Below are positions 7,858 through 22,289 of a stretch of 64,000 bases of DNA, piece after piece. Both the position numbers and the translations under genes were made by a program. The stretch comes from Pterois miles (Eukaryota > Chordata > Actinopteri > Perciformes > Scorpaenidae): NCBI GenBank assembly GCA_947000775.1, contig CAMQGK010000166.1, forward strand, positions 38,501 to 102,500. Direction: 5' to 3'. Below the pieces are notes generated by a model. That model ran no database searches. It saw nothing but the letters and a program-made list of their open reading frames with translations, and had not been told where the DNA came from. Position 1 is the first letter of the stretch. Each line of letters starts with the position of its first letter.

Positions 7858-8670
7858 ATTAAACCCACAATTTACACATAATTTATCCCGCACACTACAA
7901 ACACTATTTACATTCCACACACCCATACACCCTTCCCACTCACCATCACGGACAGTGAAAACTGACCACTCTCACACTTCATAACCTAACTACTCTATAT
8001 CACCACATAATCAAACACACACATTTTCTACCATACCACAGTGAACACTCGGAAATACCCTTACGGGTCTTCCGCTGTTGGGGTCTCGTGGACAGACATG
8101 TCCCTGTACCCTTAAATACAGACCTTTCACACCTGACGGTATGGATGGCTTACCCACCAATACAGACAGGATTACTTGACCACTGTGTCCCACTACACTA
8201 TATACCTGACAGACTCACACATCCACCCATACAAACTCCCTACTGATTTATACACTTCATCACCAACACAGATACAGCTAATATAATCACCAAACTCCTA
8301 ACCCACTCATACATCATTTATCATACATAACCTAGCCACTCCATATTACCACATAACCAACTCTACCCACTATTTTTTCCCCCCCACCACCACCACCACC
8401 ACCATTACCTACAACAATCAAGCACATTTACATCTAAACACACCTTACATTCCATGCACCCATACACACTTTCTTCTGTTGGAATGGCTTATCCACCAAT
8501 ACAGACATGTAAGGATACCCACTGTGCTCTTTACATAACACATTTTTCATTCCATACACACATACATACTTCCCACTATTTGGACGGCTTATCCACCAAT
8601 ATAGACAAGGAGTGGACCCCACTGTGATCCTGACTCAACACACTTTTTATCCCATACACACTCACTACTA
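7858..8670. repeat. Diverged relatives of the 322/331-bp repeat
   Basis: The motif GGCTTATCCACCAATACAGA and close variants recur near 7833, 8137, 8485 and 8587, linking this stretch to 6991-7857. At 8400 the phrase ACCATTACCTACAACAATCA repeats that at 7022. At 8065-8130 there is a diverged copy of 6714-6777 from the island (both contain GGGT, TTCCGCT, TGGACAGA and CCTGTAC in the same order). No gene is seen. Confidence 0.75.
8386..8403. repeat. (CAC)n microsatellite after a short poly-C
   Basis: Six CAC/CCA triplets follow TTTTTTCCCCCCC. Copies in other units differ slightly in T-run and C-run length, for example near 26317-26343 and 39269-39303. Confidence 0.85.
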
Positions 8671-8835
8671 TACCCTGCCCTAACCCTAACCACAACCATA
8701 ACCCACTCACAGACACCCCAAACCCTAACCCTCACCCTAACACTTACCCTTACCCCAACACCAACCACCCACCCACCCTTACCCTAACAACTAATCCTTA
8801 CCCTAACCTAACCCGTACCGGCCTAACCCTAAAAT
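8671..8835. repeat. Second, short telomere-like tract (R1)
   Basis: About 165 bp of scattered CCCTAACCCTAA-type sequence is mixed with CCCACC and CTTACC variants, ending at GTACCGGCCTAACCCTAAAA. The orientation is the same as in the larger tract. It is more degenerate and probably an older interstitial remnant. Confidence 0.85.
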
Positions 8836-9216
8836 CCCTAAATCAATACATGACTAGAAATTAAGATAAACTCACATAGCCCTCCTCTCCTCCTCTCCTC
8901 CCCACCTCAAAAAAACACCTAAACACCAGCCTACTGCGATGGAGGAATCCGAATCCCAACTCCAGGAAAATCCCCTCCTAACACCACGTCTCAACTCCAG
9001 GACACTTCTTCCAAACAACGGACAAAGACGCGCACTACATAAAAAGGAATCTCCACTCTTAAAACACATTATCTACGTAACCTTCCATGACACATACAAT
9101 ACAAAAACAAAACTGCACACCACAACCCCCCCCCCCCCCCCTCCCCCCCCCCCCCTCTCCCTCATCCTTCTTTACCTCCTCTACTCTCCTCTTCCTGGCC
9201 TAGCGCCTAATGGGGG
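8836..9216. repeat. Unit tail with A-run and poly-C tract
   Basis: The tail holds CCTCTCCTCC pyrimidine repeats, an A7 run (8909-8915), then even-composition sequence (8935-9120). It continues with a poly-C tract (9126-9155 with one T) and a T/C-rich stretch ending at the unit landmark. Both homopolymer sites vary between units. No gene is recognised. Confidence 0.8.
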
Positions 9217-9402
9217 GTGACCAGGGGACTGACATGCGCCGGCCAGTGCCTTGCCTTTTTCTCTCACCAACACCTCACCGCTATGCGGTCAGGGAGAGAA
9301 TCTGAGTCCAACAAACTAACCCTAACCTATGCCAGAGCCTCGGACAAGCTCCGGTCATGCAACCCAGGCATGGTGCTAGACCCAGCTTCCTCTTTTTTCA
9401 CA

Positions 9403-9964
9403 CACAAACACATACATCTCCTCCGACCGCCCTCTAACCACAAGGCGCTCTCCAGAACACTATACTACATTCTTTCAGTTTTGTCATGCACAAGCAACTG
9501 TAATGCATCACAAACACTCACACATCCCCACATACACATGACACACAAACACATAGCCTTCTCCGACCGCCTCATAACTACAGGGCGCTCTCCAGAACAC
9601 TGTACTACATTTGTACAGTTTTGTCATGCACAGCAACTGTAGTGCATCTCTTACACACACTTACACATTCCCACATACACCGGACACAAACACATAGCCT
9701 CCTCCGACCGCCCCATAACTACAGGGCGCTCTCCAGAATATTGTAATACATTCGTACAGTTTAGTCATGCACAGCAACTGCAGTGCATCTCTCACACACA
9801 ATTACACATTCCCACATACACCAGTCACATACACATAGTCTCCTCCGACAGCCCCATAACTACAGGGCGCTCTCCAGAACATTATACTACATTCTTACAG
9901 GTTTATCATGCACAGCAACTGTAGTGCATCACAAACACGCACACATTCCCACATACTTAACTAA
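9403..9964. repeat. 141-bp repeat, four copies (R2)
   Basis: Same four copies as R1, including AATATTGTAATAC in the third copy, which becomes AATACTGTAATAC from R3 on. Confidence 0.9.
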
Positions 9965-11020
9965 TACTACTCACACGCATCAAAAGGGACGCTAATGTTA
10001 CCCTGTCCCCCCACTACCCAAACACCCTACATATAACACATACAACACACAAATATACACACACACCTTCTCTTCCTCTTCCTTTCCCCAAATCCATTCC
10101 CCCACCCCATACTTAGCTACAGCTTTCACTCACATACATTACCAGCTAAACAAATGGAGGACAACGCGAAGCAAATATTCTTCAAAACCAAAACAAGAAC
10201 AACGCAATACAACACAACGTACAATACGGATCCAGAACTATGCGACGGAAGATATATCCCTTAATCTACTGAATTACAGTCCCGACAGTGTAACTACTGG
10301 ACTACAGCCCACACACTTCTACACAAAAACTTAAACGGAGACTTCTTCGGAACTACAACTTACACCAAGAGGCAACCAACCACGACGCCATTAATTCTTC
10401 AAACTCACCTCTACATTAAACATGGACTGGAATGAAGTACCTACTCCAAGCCCTATTGACACACAGTCCACACACCTTTCTCACACTCATCAAAACACCC
10501 CAAACCTAAACACCTGGCTACACCCCTTACACGTCTTCCAAGCCTACTTCAAACAACCCACTTTGAAATTCACCCCACTGTGAAATTCACTTCCACCCCT
10601 CACATGGCATCCTAATGCCAAATCCTGCCAGAGATCATGCACATAACAATGACAACTGCACTGGCTTCAACATGGGGTAATCACACACCAGAAAAGGAAC
10701 AGGAGACTTACAAACTTAACCTCCACCCCTCACATATCATCCTGATACCTTACCTGACAGTGATCATACACATAGCCAGGACAAGTACACTGGATACTAC
10801 AACGTTTCACACACACCAGGATGGGAACCTCTAAGCCAACAAATCTTAAACACACACAAATCTTAAACACCTTGCTAAATATCTACACCCCTTACACGCC
10901 TTCCAATCCTGCCTCAAACACCCTACATTAAAATTTCACCTCCACCTCTCACACGGCACCCTAATGCCTATCCTGCCAGAGATCATGCACATAACCATGA
11001 CAACGGCACTGGCTTCAACA

Positions 11021-11461
11021 CGGGGTACTCACACACCAGATAAGGAACCCCAAAAGCAACACATCTCTACGGGGTACTCACACACCAGATAAGGAACCCC
11101 AAAAGCAACACATCTCTACGGGGTACTCACACACCAGATAAGGAACCCCAAAAGCAACACATCTCTACGGGGTACTTACACACCAGATAAGGAACCCCAA
11201 AAGCAACACATCTCTACGGGGTACTCACACACCAGATAAGGAACCCCAAAAGCAGCACATCTCTACGGGGTACTCACACACCAGATAAGGAACCCCAAAA
11301 GCAACACATCTCTACGGGTTACTCACACACCAGATAAGGAACCCCAAAAGCAACACATCTCTACGGGGTACTCACACACCAGATAAGGAACCCCAAAAGC
11401 AACACATCTCTACGGGGTACTCACACACCAGATAAGGAACCCCAAAAGCAACAAATCTCTA
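11021..11461. repeat. 49-bp minisatellite, nine copies (R2)
   Basis: Copy number and copy-specific variants (copies 4, 5 and 7) are the same as in R1. Confidence 0.95.
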
Positions 11462-13319
11462 TGACAATCTTGACTCCACCCTCCTCACGTCTTCAGCAGG
11501 AATCCATTTCCAACTGTGCACTTCCAACCAACCAACAATGACATCTGGACTCACACACCAGGAAGGGACCCCACTCAACAAAACACCCCAAACCTAAACA
11601 CATTGCAAAATATCTACACCCCTTACACGCCTTCCAATCCTGCCTCAAACACCCTACATTAAAACTTCACCTCCACCTCTCACACGGCACCCTAATGCCT
11701 ATCCTGCCAGAGATCATGCACATAACCATGACAACTGCACTGGCTTCAACACGGTGTACTCACACACCAGATAAGGAACCCCAAAAGCAACAAATCTCTA
11801 TGACAATCTTGACTCCACCCCCCTCACGTCTTCAGCAGGAATCCATTTCCAACTCTGCACTTCCAACCCTCACATGTCATTCTAATACCTTCACTGACAA
11901 AGATCATGCACATAGCCCGGACAAGTACACTGGATACTACAACGACTCACTCACACACCAGGATGGGAACCCCAAAACCAGCATATCTTAAAGACAACTT
12001 TGACTCCACCCCCCTCATGCCTTCAGCAGGAGCCAAATCCTAATCCTTTACCTCCACTCTTCACACACTTTACTCACACTCGCACACTCTACAAAACACC
12101 CCAAACCTAAAACACCTTGCTAAATATCTACACCTCTTACACATCTTCCAATCCTACTCCAAACACCGGACTTTTAACTTCACTCACACGGCATCTGAAT
12201 GCCTATCCTGCCAGGGACCATACACATAACCTGGTCAACTGCACTGGCTTCAACTCGGTGTACTCACACACCGGAAAAGGAACCCCAAAAGAAACACATC
12301 TCAATGACAGTCTTGACTCCACCCCACTCACGTCTTCATCAGGATTCCTTCACAGGTCTCCCACTATAAGACCTACTCACACACCAGGAAAGACGAGAAG
12401 AAGAAGATCAAGAGGATCAACCTTTGTTGGTCCCACAGTGGGGAAGTTCAATTTACACTCTGTTTTACTTATACATGGTACATGCACACAAACACACACA
12501 CACATGCAGTAATGGAGAGGTGTCAGACTGAGACACCAAAAAAACAATTTCATAACAACTTTGACTCCAAACCCTCCACACGTCTGCAGCAGGAGTCTAA
12601 TCCCAACAACCTACTTATAACTCACGACCCACCACTCACACGCCTCTAGCGGAATCCATATTCCTATCCTACCAGATATCTACCACACAGTCACGACAGC
12701 TATGCTGGAAGAACACCGGATACGCACACTGAACAACACACCCCATACCACAACATCTACTGGATACCTCCACCCCTCCCACGTCTGGAGCAGGATTCTA
12801 ATCTCCACCCTGACAACCCTCACTACAAAACACCCACATGATTTTGCTGGGATCCCAACCCAAGCCCAAACAAATTGCGCCTCCACCCCTCACATGGCTT
12901 CTACGGGAATTTCTATTCCACCCCTGACAGGGATCATGCACATAACCACAACCACATACTGGAAAGATGGACCTACCCTAACCCACACCAGACATACCAC
13001 CCTTACTTTACCTCCACCCCGTACACGTCTTCTACAGGATCCTCACCCCAACCCTGACGGGAATCACACACAAACGCAGCAACACTACTGAGCACCCACA
13101 TACCTGCAAGGAAGTGAAAACATGGGAACCTGCCTCACACCACGCATAAAAGAACTACAACCATACTAGAGAACAGCACCCCAACCACACACAAAACTCA
13201 GAACCAGAACACCTCCCAAATCCTAAAACCCACTTCAACACACATCTTCTTACCACACTTATATCAGCACATTTTCTAACACAACCACACATTTATTCTT
13301 TTTCTGATTTTTTCTGACC

Positions 13320-14174
13320 TAAAAAACCCCCCAACCCCTAAACCTTAACCCCTAACCCTAACCTCCCCTGAACCTGTCCCCTAACCCTAACCTTCCCTCA
13401 CCCTATCCCCTAATTCTAAACCTCCCCTAACCTGTCCCTTAACCCTAACCTTCCCTAATCCTATCCCCTAACCCTAACCCTGACCTTGACCCTAACCCTA
13501 ACCAACCCCTAACCCTAACCCCAACCCCTACCCCTAACCCCAACCCCTAACCCTAACCTCCCCCTAACCCTAACCCCAACCCCTAACCCTAACCCTAACC
13601 TCCCCCTAACCCTAACCCTAACCTCCCCCTAACCCTAACCCTAACCCCAACCCCTAACCCTAACCTCCCCCTACCCCTAACCCTAACCTCCCCCTACCCC
13701 TAACCCCAACCCCTAACCCTAACCTCCCCCTACCCCTAACCCTAACCTCCCCCTACCCCTAACCCCAACCCCTAACCCTAACCCTAACCCGGACCCTAAC
13801 TCCCCCCCGACCCTAACCCTAACCCTAACCCCTAACACTAAGCTCTCCCAACCCTGCCCCCTAACCCTAACCGCCCCTAAAACCTGCCCCCTAACCCTAA
13901 TCTCCCCTACCCCTAAACCTCACCCCAACCCCTAACCCTAAACCTGACCCCACCCTAAACCCCTAACACTAAGCTCTCCTAAACCTGGCCCCTAACCCTA
14001 ACCTCCCCTAAACCTGCCCCCTAAACCCAACCTCTGCCCCTACACATCCCTAACCTACCCCAACCACTAACCCTAACCATCCCCTAACTCTAACTCTACC
14101 CCTAACCATAACCTAACCCTAATCCTGTCCCTTAAAACCCCTAAACCCGCCCTCTAACCCTAACCTCCCCTGAT
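13320..14174. repeat. Interstitial telomere-like tract (R2)
   Basis: Same length and variant order as R1, including the C8 run before GACCC near 13801-13809. Confidence 0.95.
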
Positions 14175-14794
14175 CACCTCATCCACTATAATACATCCCT
14201 CCTGTCCCACCACTCCTTGGTGCCAAAACACAACATATTCCACATAGGACCACAACTCATACACACATTACCCCCATACACACTACTATCGCCACTCTTA
14301 CCCATACCCACCCATTCCCCTTACCAAACTAACACTCTACCTACTTACAGCTCACACACTAGAAATACCACCCTTTTTAACTACTTCACACTTATCTCCT
14401 CTCTCCCACTCACTATTTTAGGACAGACACTTTTTACATTTTACAGATCACTGGGATTTACGCCTCTCAGGACAACCCAGCCAGCACATAGGGACACAGA
14501 CCCCTAGAAACTAACCATACTCCCTCACACCACTCTCTTTTATACACACCACCTTCTAATCCCTCCTCCCACCTACCACACCCACTCTCCCCAGACCTCC
14601 TTTCCCCACCCCCTTTCCCCACACCATAACCACACCCCCACTCTACCCCTGTCCAATCCTCTCCCTCTAAATTTGCATACACACAACACACACACTACTG
14701 CACCCTTCCAAAGGGGGATAGCCACTACATACACTACCCCCTGACACTCACTACACAGTTTCACTTCTACTCTCCCTTTCTTTTCTTATATTAT

Positions 14795-15864
14795 TCTCCC
14801 AAGATCTGGGGTTGTGCGGTGTATGGAACACAGATCTTGCATTTTCAAGCAGACTCAGGGGTCGTGCGGTGTATGGGACACTGAGCTGCTCTCTCCACAC
14901 AAAAAGAAGACAGACTCTTCAGACCTGCTTAGGCTGACCCCTGATACCTCACGGTGACAACAAAAGGGTACATGCTGAACAGGTGGTAAGTATGCGGCCC
15001 CCCGTGTCCCGACTCTAGGGCAGCACTGCGGGAGTGGTGGTTCAGGGTATCAGAACCTTAAACGTCACCCAGTCTTCTATGAGGAATAGCCTCACACACA
15101 CCACAGCACATACCACACCACACACGTCTAAAAACTTTTCCTCCATCCCACAATCTGCTTAGGGATTGTGCCGTGGATGCACCGGGACCTAGACCTTATT
15201 TTTATCTTTTTTCTTATTTTTCTCATTTCTCTTATTTTTTTTTCTCATTTTTCTATCTTTCCATCCCACAGTCTGCTTAGGGATTGTGCCGTGGATGCAC
15301 CGGGACCTAGGACATTTTCTTTCAAAAACAATGTAATTATTTTCTTATTCGTTCCTTATTTATGTACTTTATCTTTCAAATCTTCTCAAAAATAACTCAT
15401 TAGTGGCTAGAGTAGTGTAGCTTAGGAGAGACACACCCCGAAGACTGCGCATCTTCGGCGGGACCTCCTTGGGTGAGAGTGTCTTGTGATAAGCGGTCGA
15501 AACACTCTATGATCCCAGGGCACACAACTGAGGATGTGTCTCCAGTGAGCAGGTACAGGGTCTAGGGTCAAATCGGACACAACCACACAGTTGTGTACGC
15601 ATTTGGGATCTCGTGGGTTAACAAAAAGCCCCCGTATCCTAAAACACAGACAAGGGAAACATATCGGGACCACCTCTGGGTTTCCGCTTTTGGAGCTTCA
15701 TGGACAGAAATGTTCCTGTACTCTTAAAACCAGATTCTCATTTCCTTACCAATTTCCCGACAAAATTGTGAGTGGCCACCTACCAGTGCGGACTGAGGGT
15801 GGGGCTCACAATGACCTTGTTCACCCTGCTCACTTACTTACAATAAATTCTAAAAAAACAAAAC
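14795..15864. other. Hairpin-rich island (R2)
   Basis: All helices, the donor and acceptor (14986 and 15271) and AATAAA (15842) are unchanged from R1. The T-run between the 51-bp repeats is again about 9. Confidence 0.4.
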
Positions 15865-15954
15865 AACTTCTATAACTAATGAATAAATCAGAAACCAACA
15901 TTTGAAAATAAAAATCTAACCACACCTAGGAATAGATGAACACCTCTCCCTACC

Positions 15955-16825
15955 ACCCTGTAACGACTCTTCTACACTACCTCCACACCATTACCTACAA
16001 CAATCAAACACATTTACATTTGACTACACAGTACCCATACATACTACCTACTGTCTCAATGGCTTATCCAATACAGACAGTTAGGACAACACACTGCAAT
16101 TTTAACCAGATACATTTTTACACCCATACATACTTTATCCGGTTGGATTGGCTTATCCACCAACATAGACAAGATACATTTAACCTTGTCACCAGAATTT
16201 CCTCACATACCACCACTTACACATATTCTTTACACACACTACTAACACTCACAACTCTCCCCCACCCCTTCCTACCATCCTGTAACGTCTCTTCTACACT
16301 ACCTCCACACCATTACCTATAACAATCAAACACATTTACATTTGACTACACAGTACCCATACATACTACCTACTGTCTCAATGGCTTATCCAATACAGAC
16401 AGTTATGGAAACACACTGCAATCTTAACCAGATACATTTTACTTTTCTAAACACCCATACATACTTTATACGGTTGGATTGGCTTATCCACCAACATAGA
16501 CAAGATACATTTAACCTTGTCTCCGGAATTTCCTCATATACCACAACTTACACATATTCTTTACACACACTACTAACACTCACAACTCTCCCCCACCCCT
16601 CCCTACCACCCTGTAACGACTCTTCTACACTACCTCCACACCATTACCTACAACAATCACACACATTTACATTTGACTACACAGCATCCATACATAATAC
16701 CTACTGTCTCAACGGCTTATCCAATACAGACAGTTATGGAAACACACTGCAATCTTGACCAGACACATTTTACATTTTTTATACTGTTGGTTTGCCTTAT
16801 CCACCGACACAGATAGGATACATTA
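15955..16825. repeat. 322/331-bp repeat, about 2.7 copies (R2)
   Basis: Copies start at about 15955, 16277 and 16608, with the R1-type bases in the first two copies. Confidence 0.92.
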
Positions 16826-17638
16826 AACACTACCACAATTTACACATAATTTATCCCGCACACTACAAACACTATTTACATTCCACACACCCATACACCC
16901 TTCCCACTCACCATCACGGACAGTGAAAACTGACCACTCTCACACTTCATAACCTAACTACTCTATATCACCACATAATCAAACACACACATTTTCTACC
17001 ATACCACAGTGAACACTCGGAAATACCCTTACGGGTCTTCCGCTGTTGGGGTCTCGTGGACAGACATGTCCCTGTACCCTTAAATACAGACCTTTCACAC
17101 CTGACGGTATGGATGGCTTACCCACCAATACAGACAGGATTACTTGACCACTGTGTCCCACTACACTATATACCTGACAGACTCACACATCCACCCATAC
17201 AAACTCCCTACTGATTTATACACTTCATCACCAACACAGATACAGCTAATATAATCACCAAACTCCTAACCCACTCATACATCATTTATCATACATAACC
17301 TAGCCACTCCATATTACCACATAACCAACTCTACCCACTATTTTTTCCCCCCCACCACCACCACCACCACCATTACCTACAACAATCAAGCACATTTACA
17401 TCTAAACACACCTTACATTCCATGCACCCATACACACTTTCTTCTGTTGGAATGGCTTATCCACCAATACAGACATGTAAGGATACCCACTGTGCTCTTT
17501 ACATAACACATTTTTCATTCCATACACACATACATACTTCCCACTATTTGGACGGCTTATCCACCAATATAGACAAGGAGTGGACCCCACTGTGATCCTG
17601 ACTCAACACACTTTTTATCCCATACACACTCACTACTA

Positions 17639-17803
17639 TACCCTGCCCTAACCCTAACCACAACCATAACCCACTCACAGACACCCCAAACCCTAACCCT
17701 CACCCTAACACTTACCCTTACCCCAACACCAACCACCCACCCACCCTTACCCTAACAACTAATCCTTACCCTAACCTAACCCGTACCGGCCTAACCCTAA
17801 AAT
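17639..17803. repeat. Short telomere-like tract (R2)
   Basis: Same as the R1 copy, orientation CCCTAA on +. Confidence 0.85.
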
Positions 17804-18372
17804 CCCTAAATCAATACATGACTAGAAATTAAGATAAACTCACATAGCCCTCCTCTCCTCCTCTCCTCCCCACCTCAAAAAAACACCTAAACACCAGCCT
17901 ACTGCGATGGAGGAATCCGAATCCCAACTCCAGGAAAATCCCCTCCTAACACCACGTCTCAACTCCAGGACACTTCTTCCAAACAACGGACAAAGACGCG
18001 CACTACATAAAAAGGAATCTCCACTCTTAAAACACATTATCTACGTAACCTTCCATGACACATACAATACAAAAACAAAACTGCACACCACAAACCCCCC
18101 CCCCCCCCTCCCCCCCCCCCCCCCCTCTCCCTCATCCTTCTTTACCTCCTCTACTCTCCTCTTCCTGGCCTAGCACCTAATGGGGGGTGACCAGGGGACT
18201 GACATGCGCCGGCCAGTGCCTTGCCTTTTTCTCTCACCAACACCTCACCGCTATGCGGTCAGGGAGAGAATCTGAGTCCAACAAACTAACCCTAACCTAT
18301 GCCAGAGCCTCGGACAAGCTCCGGTCATGCAACCCAGGCATGGTGCTAGACCCAGCTTCCTCTTTTTTCACA

Positions 18373-18934
18373 CACAAACACATACATCTCCTCCGACCGC
18401 CCTCTAACCACAAGGCGCTCTCCAGAACACTATACTACATTCTTTCAGTTTTGTCATGCACAAGCAACTGTAATGCATCACAAACACTCACACATCCCCA
18501 CATACACATGACACACAAACACATAGCCTTCTCCGACCGCCTCATAACTACAGGGCGCTCTCCAGAACACTGTACTACATTTGTACAGTTTTGTCATGCA
18601 CAGCAACTGTAGTGCATCTCTTACACACACTTACACATTCCCACATACACCGGACACAAACACATAGCCTCCTCCGACCGCCCCATAACTACAGGGCGCT
18701 CTCCAGAATACTGTAATACATTCGTACAGTTTAGTCATGCACAGCAACTGCAGTGCATCTCTCACACACAATTACACATTCCCACATACACCAGTCACAT
18801 ACACATAGTCTCCTCCGACAGCCCCATAACTACAGGGCGCTCTCCAGAACATTATACTACATTCTTACAGGTTTATCATGCACAGCAACTGTAGTGCATC
18901 ACAAACACGCACACATTCCCACATACTTAACTAA
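18373..18934. repeat. 141-bp repeat, four copies (R3)
   Basis: Third copy reads AATACTGTAATAC. Otherwise as R1. Confidence 0.9.
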
Positions 18935-19990
18935 TACTACTCACACGCATCAAAAGGGACGCTAATGTTACCCTGTCCCCCCACTACCCAAACACCCTAC
19001 ATATAACACATACAACACACAAATATACACACACACCTTCTCTTCCTCTTCCTTTCCCCAAATCCATTCCCCCACCCCATACTTAGCTACAGCTTTCACT
19101 CACATACATTACCAGCTAAACAAATGGAGGACAACGCGAAGCAAATATTCTTCAAAACCAAAACAAGAACAACGCAATACAACACAACGTACAATACGGA
19201 TCCAGAACTATGCGACGGAAGATATATCCCTTAATCTACTGAATTACAGTCCCGACAGTGTAACTACTGGACTACAGCCCACACACTTCTACACAAAAAC
19301 TTAAACGGAGACTTCTTCGGAACTACAACTTACACCAAGAGGCAACCAACCACGACGCCATTAATTCTTCAAACTCACCTCTACATTAAACATGGACTGG
19401 AATGAAGTACCTACTCCAAGCCCTATTGACACACAGTCCACACACCTTTCTCACACTCATCAAAACACCCCAAACCTAAACACCTGGCTACACCCCTTAC
19501 ACGTCTTCCAAGCCTACTTCAAACAACCCACTTTGAAATTCACCCCACTGTGAAATTCACTTCCACCCCTCACATGGCATCCTAATGCCAAATCCTGCCA
19601 GAGATCATGCACATAACAATGACAACTGCACTGGCTTCAACATGGGGTAATCACACACCAGAAAAGGAACAGGAGACTTACAAACTTAACCTCCACCCCT
19701 CACATGTCATCCTGATACCTTACCTGACAGTGATCATACACATAGCCAGGACAAGTACACTGGATACTACAACGTTTCACACACACCAGGATGGGAACCT
19801 CTAAGCCAACAAATCTTAAACACACACAAATCTTAAACACCTTGCTAAATATCTACACCCCTTACACGCCTTCCAATCCTGCCTCAAACACCCTACATTA
19901 AAATTTCACCTCCACCTCTCACACGGCACCCTAATGCCTATCCTGCCAGAGATCATGCACATAACCATGACAACGGCACTGGCTTCAACA

Positions 19991-20431
19991 CGGGGTACTC
20001 ACACACCAGATAAGGAACCCCAAAAGCAACACATCTCTACGGGGTACTCACACACCAGATAAGGAACCCCAAAAGCAACACATCTCTACGGGGTACTCAC
20101 ACACCAGATAAGGAACCCCAAAAGCAACACATCTCTACGGGGTACTCACACACCAGATAAGGAACCCCAAAAGCAACACATCTCTACGGGGTACTCACAC
20201 ACCAGATAAGGAACCCCAAAAGCAGCACATCTCTACGGGGTACTCACACACCAGATAAGGAACCCCAAAAGCAACACATCTCTACGGGGTACTCACACAC
20301 CAGATAAGGAACCCCAAAAGCAACACATCTCTACGGGGTACTCACACACCAGATAAGGAACCCCAAAAGCAACACATCTCTACGGGGTACTCACACACCA
20401 GATAAGGAACCCCAAAAGCAACAAATCTCTA
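19991..20431. repeat. 49-bp minisatellite, nine copies (R3)
   Basis: Only the copy-5 variant (AGCAGCACATC) remains. Copies 4 and 7 have the consensus bases. Confidence 0.95.
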
Positions 20432-22289
20432 TGACAATCTTGACTCCACCCTCCTCACGTCTTCAGCAGGAATCCATTTCCAACTGTGCACTTCCAACCA
20501 ACCAACAATGACATCTGGACTCACACACCAGGAAGGGACCCCACTCAACAAAACACCCCAAACCTAAACACATTGCTAAATATCTACACCCCTTACACGC
20601 CTTCCAATCCTGCCTCAAACACCCTACATTAAAACTTCACCTCCACCTCTCACACGGCACCCTAATGCCTATCCTGCCAGAGATCATGCACATAACCATG
20701 ACAACTGCACTGGCTTCAACACGGTGTACTCACACACCAGATAAGGAACCCCAAAAGCAACAAATCTCTATGACAATCTTGACTCCACCCCCCTCACGTC
20801 TTCAGCAGGAATCCATTTCCAACTCTGCACTTCCAACCCTCACATGTCATTCTAATACCTTCACTGACAAAGATCATGCACATAGCCCGGACAAGTACAC
20901 TGGATACTACAACGACTCACTCACACACCAGGATGGGAACCCCAAAACCAGCATATCTTAAAGACAACTTTGACTCCACCCCCCTCATGCCTTCAGCAGG
21001 AGCCAAATCCTAATCCTTTACCTCCACTCTTCACACACTTTACTCACACTCGCACACTCTACAAAACACCCCAAACCTAAAACACCTTGCTAAATATCTA
21101 CACCTCTTACACATCTTCCAATCCTACTCCAAACACCGGACTTTTAACTTCACTCACACGGCATCTGAATGCCTATCCTGCCAGGGACCATACACATAAC
21201 CTGGTCAACTGCACTGGCTTCAACTCGGTGTACTCACACACCGGAAAAGGAACCCCAAAAGAAACACATCTCAATGACAGTCTTGACTCCACCCCACTCA
21301 CGTCTTCATCAGGATTCCTTCACAGGTCTCCCACTATACGACCTACTCACACACCAGGAAAGACGAGAAGAAGAAGATCAAGAGGATCAACCTTTGTTGG
21401 TCCCACAGTGGGGAAGTTCAATTTACACTCTGTTTTACTTATACATGGTACATGCACACAAACACACACACACATGCAGTAATGGAGAGGTGTCAGACTG
21501 AGACACCAAAAAAACAATTTCATAACAACTTTGACTCCAAACCCTCCACACGTCTGCAGCAGGAGTCTAATCCCAACAGCCTACTTATAACTCACGACCC
21601 ACCACTCACACGCCTCTAGCGGAATCCATATTCCTATCCTACCAGATATCTACCACACAGTCACGACAGCTATGCTGGAAGAACACCGGATACGCACACT
21701 GAACAACACACCCCATACCACAACATCTACTGGATACCTCCACCCCTCCCACGTCTGGAGCAGGATTCTAATCTCCACCCTGACAACCCTCACTACAAAA
21801 CACCCACATGATTTTGCTGGGATCCCAACCCAAGCCCAAACAAATTGCGCCTCCACCCCTCACATGGCTTCTACGGGAATTTCTATTCCACCCCTGACAG
21901 GGATCATGCACATAACCACAACCACATACTGGAAAGATGGACCTACCCTAACCCACACCAGACATACCACCCTTACTTTACCTCCACCCCGTACACGTCT
22001 TCTACAGGATCCTCACCCCAACCCTGACGGGAATCACACACAAACGCAGCAACACTACTGAGCACCCACATACCTGCAAGGAAGTGAAAACATGGGAACC
22101 TGCCTCACACCACGCATAAAAGAACTACAACCATACTAGAGAACAGCACCCCAACCACACACAAAACTCAGAACCAGAACACCTCCCAAATCCTAAAACC
22201 CACTTCAACACACATCTTCTTACCACACTTATATCAGCACATTTTCTAACACAACCACACATTTATTCTTTTTCTGATTTTTTCTGACC

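Larger units (their letters stand above)
253..9216. repeat. Macrosatellite unit R1 (8964 bp)
   Basis: R1 is the first complete unit. It is nearly identical in order and sequence to R2 and R3. Its own differences are a 4-bp deletion near 7858-7862 and a different poly-C length. It shares several variants with R2 only: CTTACACACC in the fourth 49-bp copy, CGGGTTACTC in the seventh, AAGACC at about 3406 where later units read ACGACC, and TAGCGCC where later units read TAGCACC. The sub-blocks are described separately. The + strand is poor in G nearly throughout, except at 5831-6900. No protein gene is supported. Confidence 0.95.
9217..18186. repeat. Macrosatellite unit R2 (8970 bp)
   Basis: R2 is the closest relative of R1, sharing the R1/R2-specific variants in the 49-bp array and the 331-bp repeats. 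It has the 4 bp missing from R1 (CACTACCAC at about 16828). Layout as in R1. Diverged repeats fill 10445-13079; spacers at 9965-10444, 13080-13319 and 14175-14794 show no gene. Confidence 0.95.
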
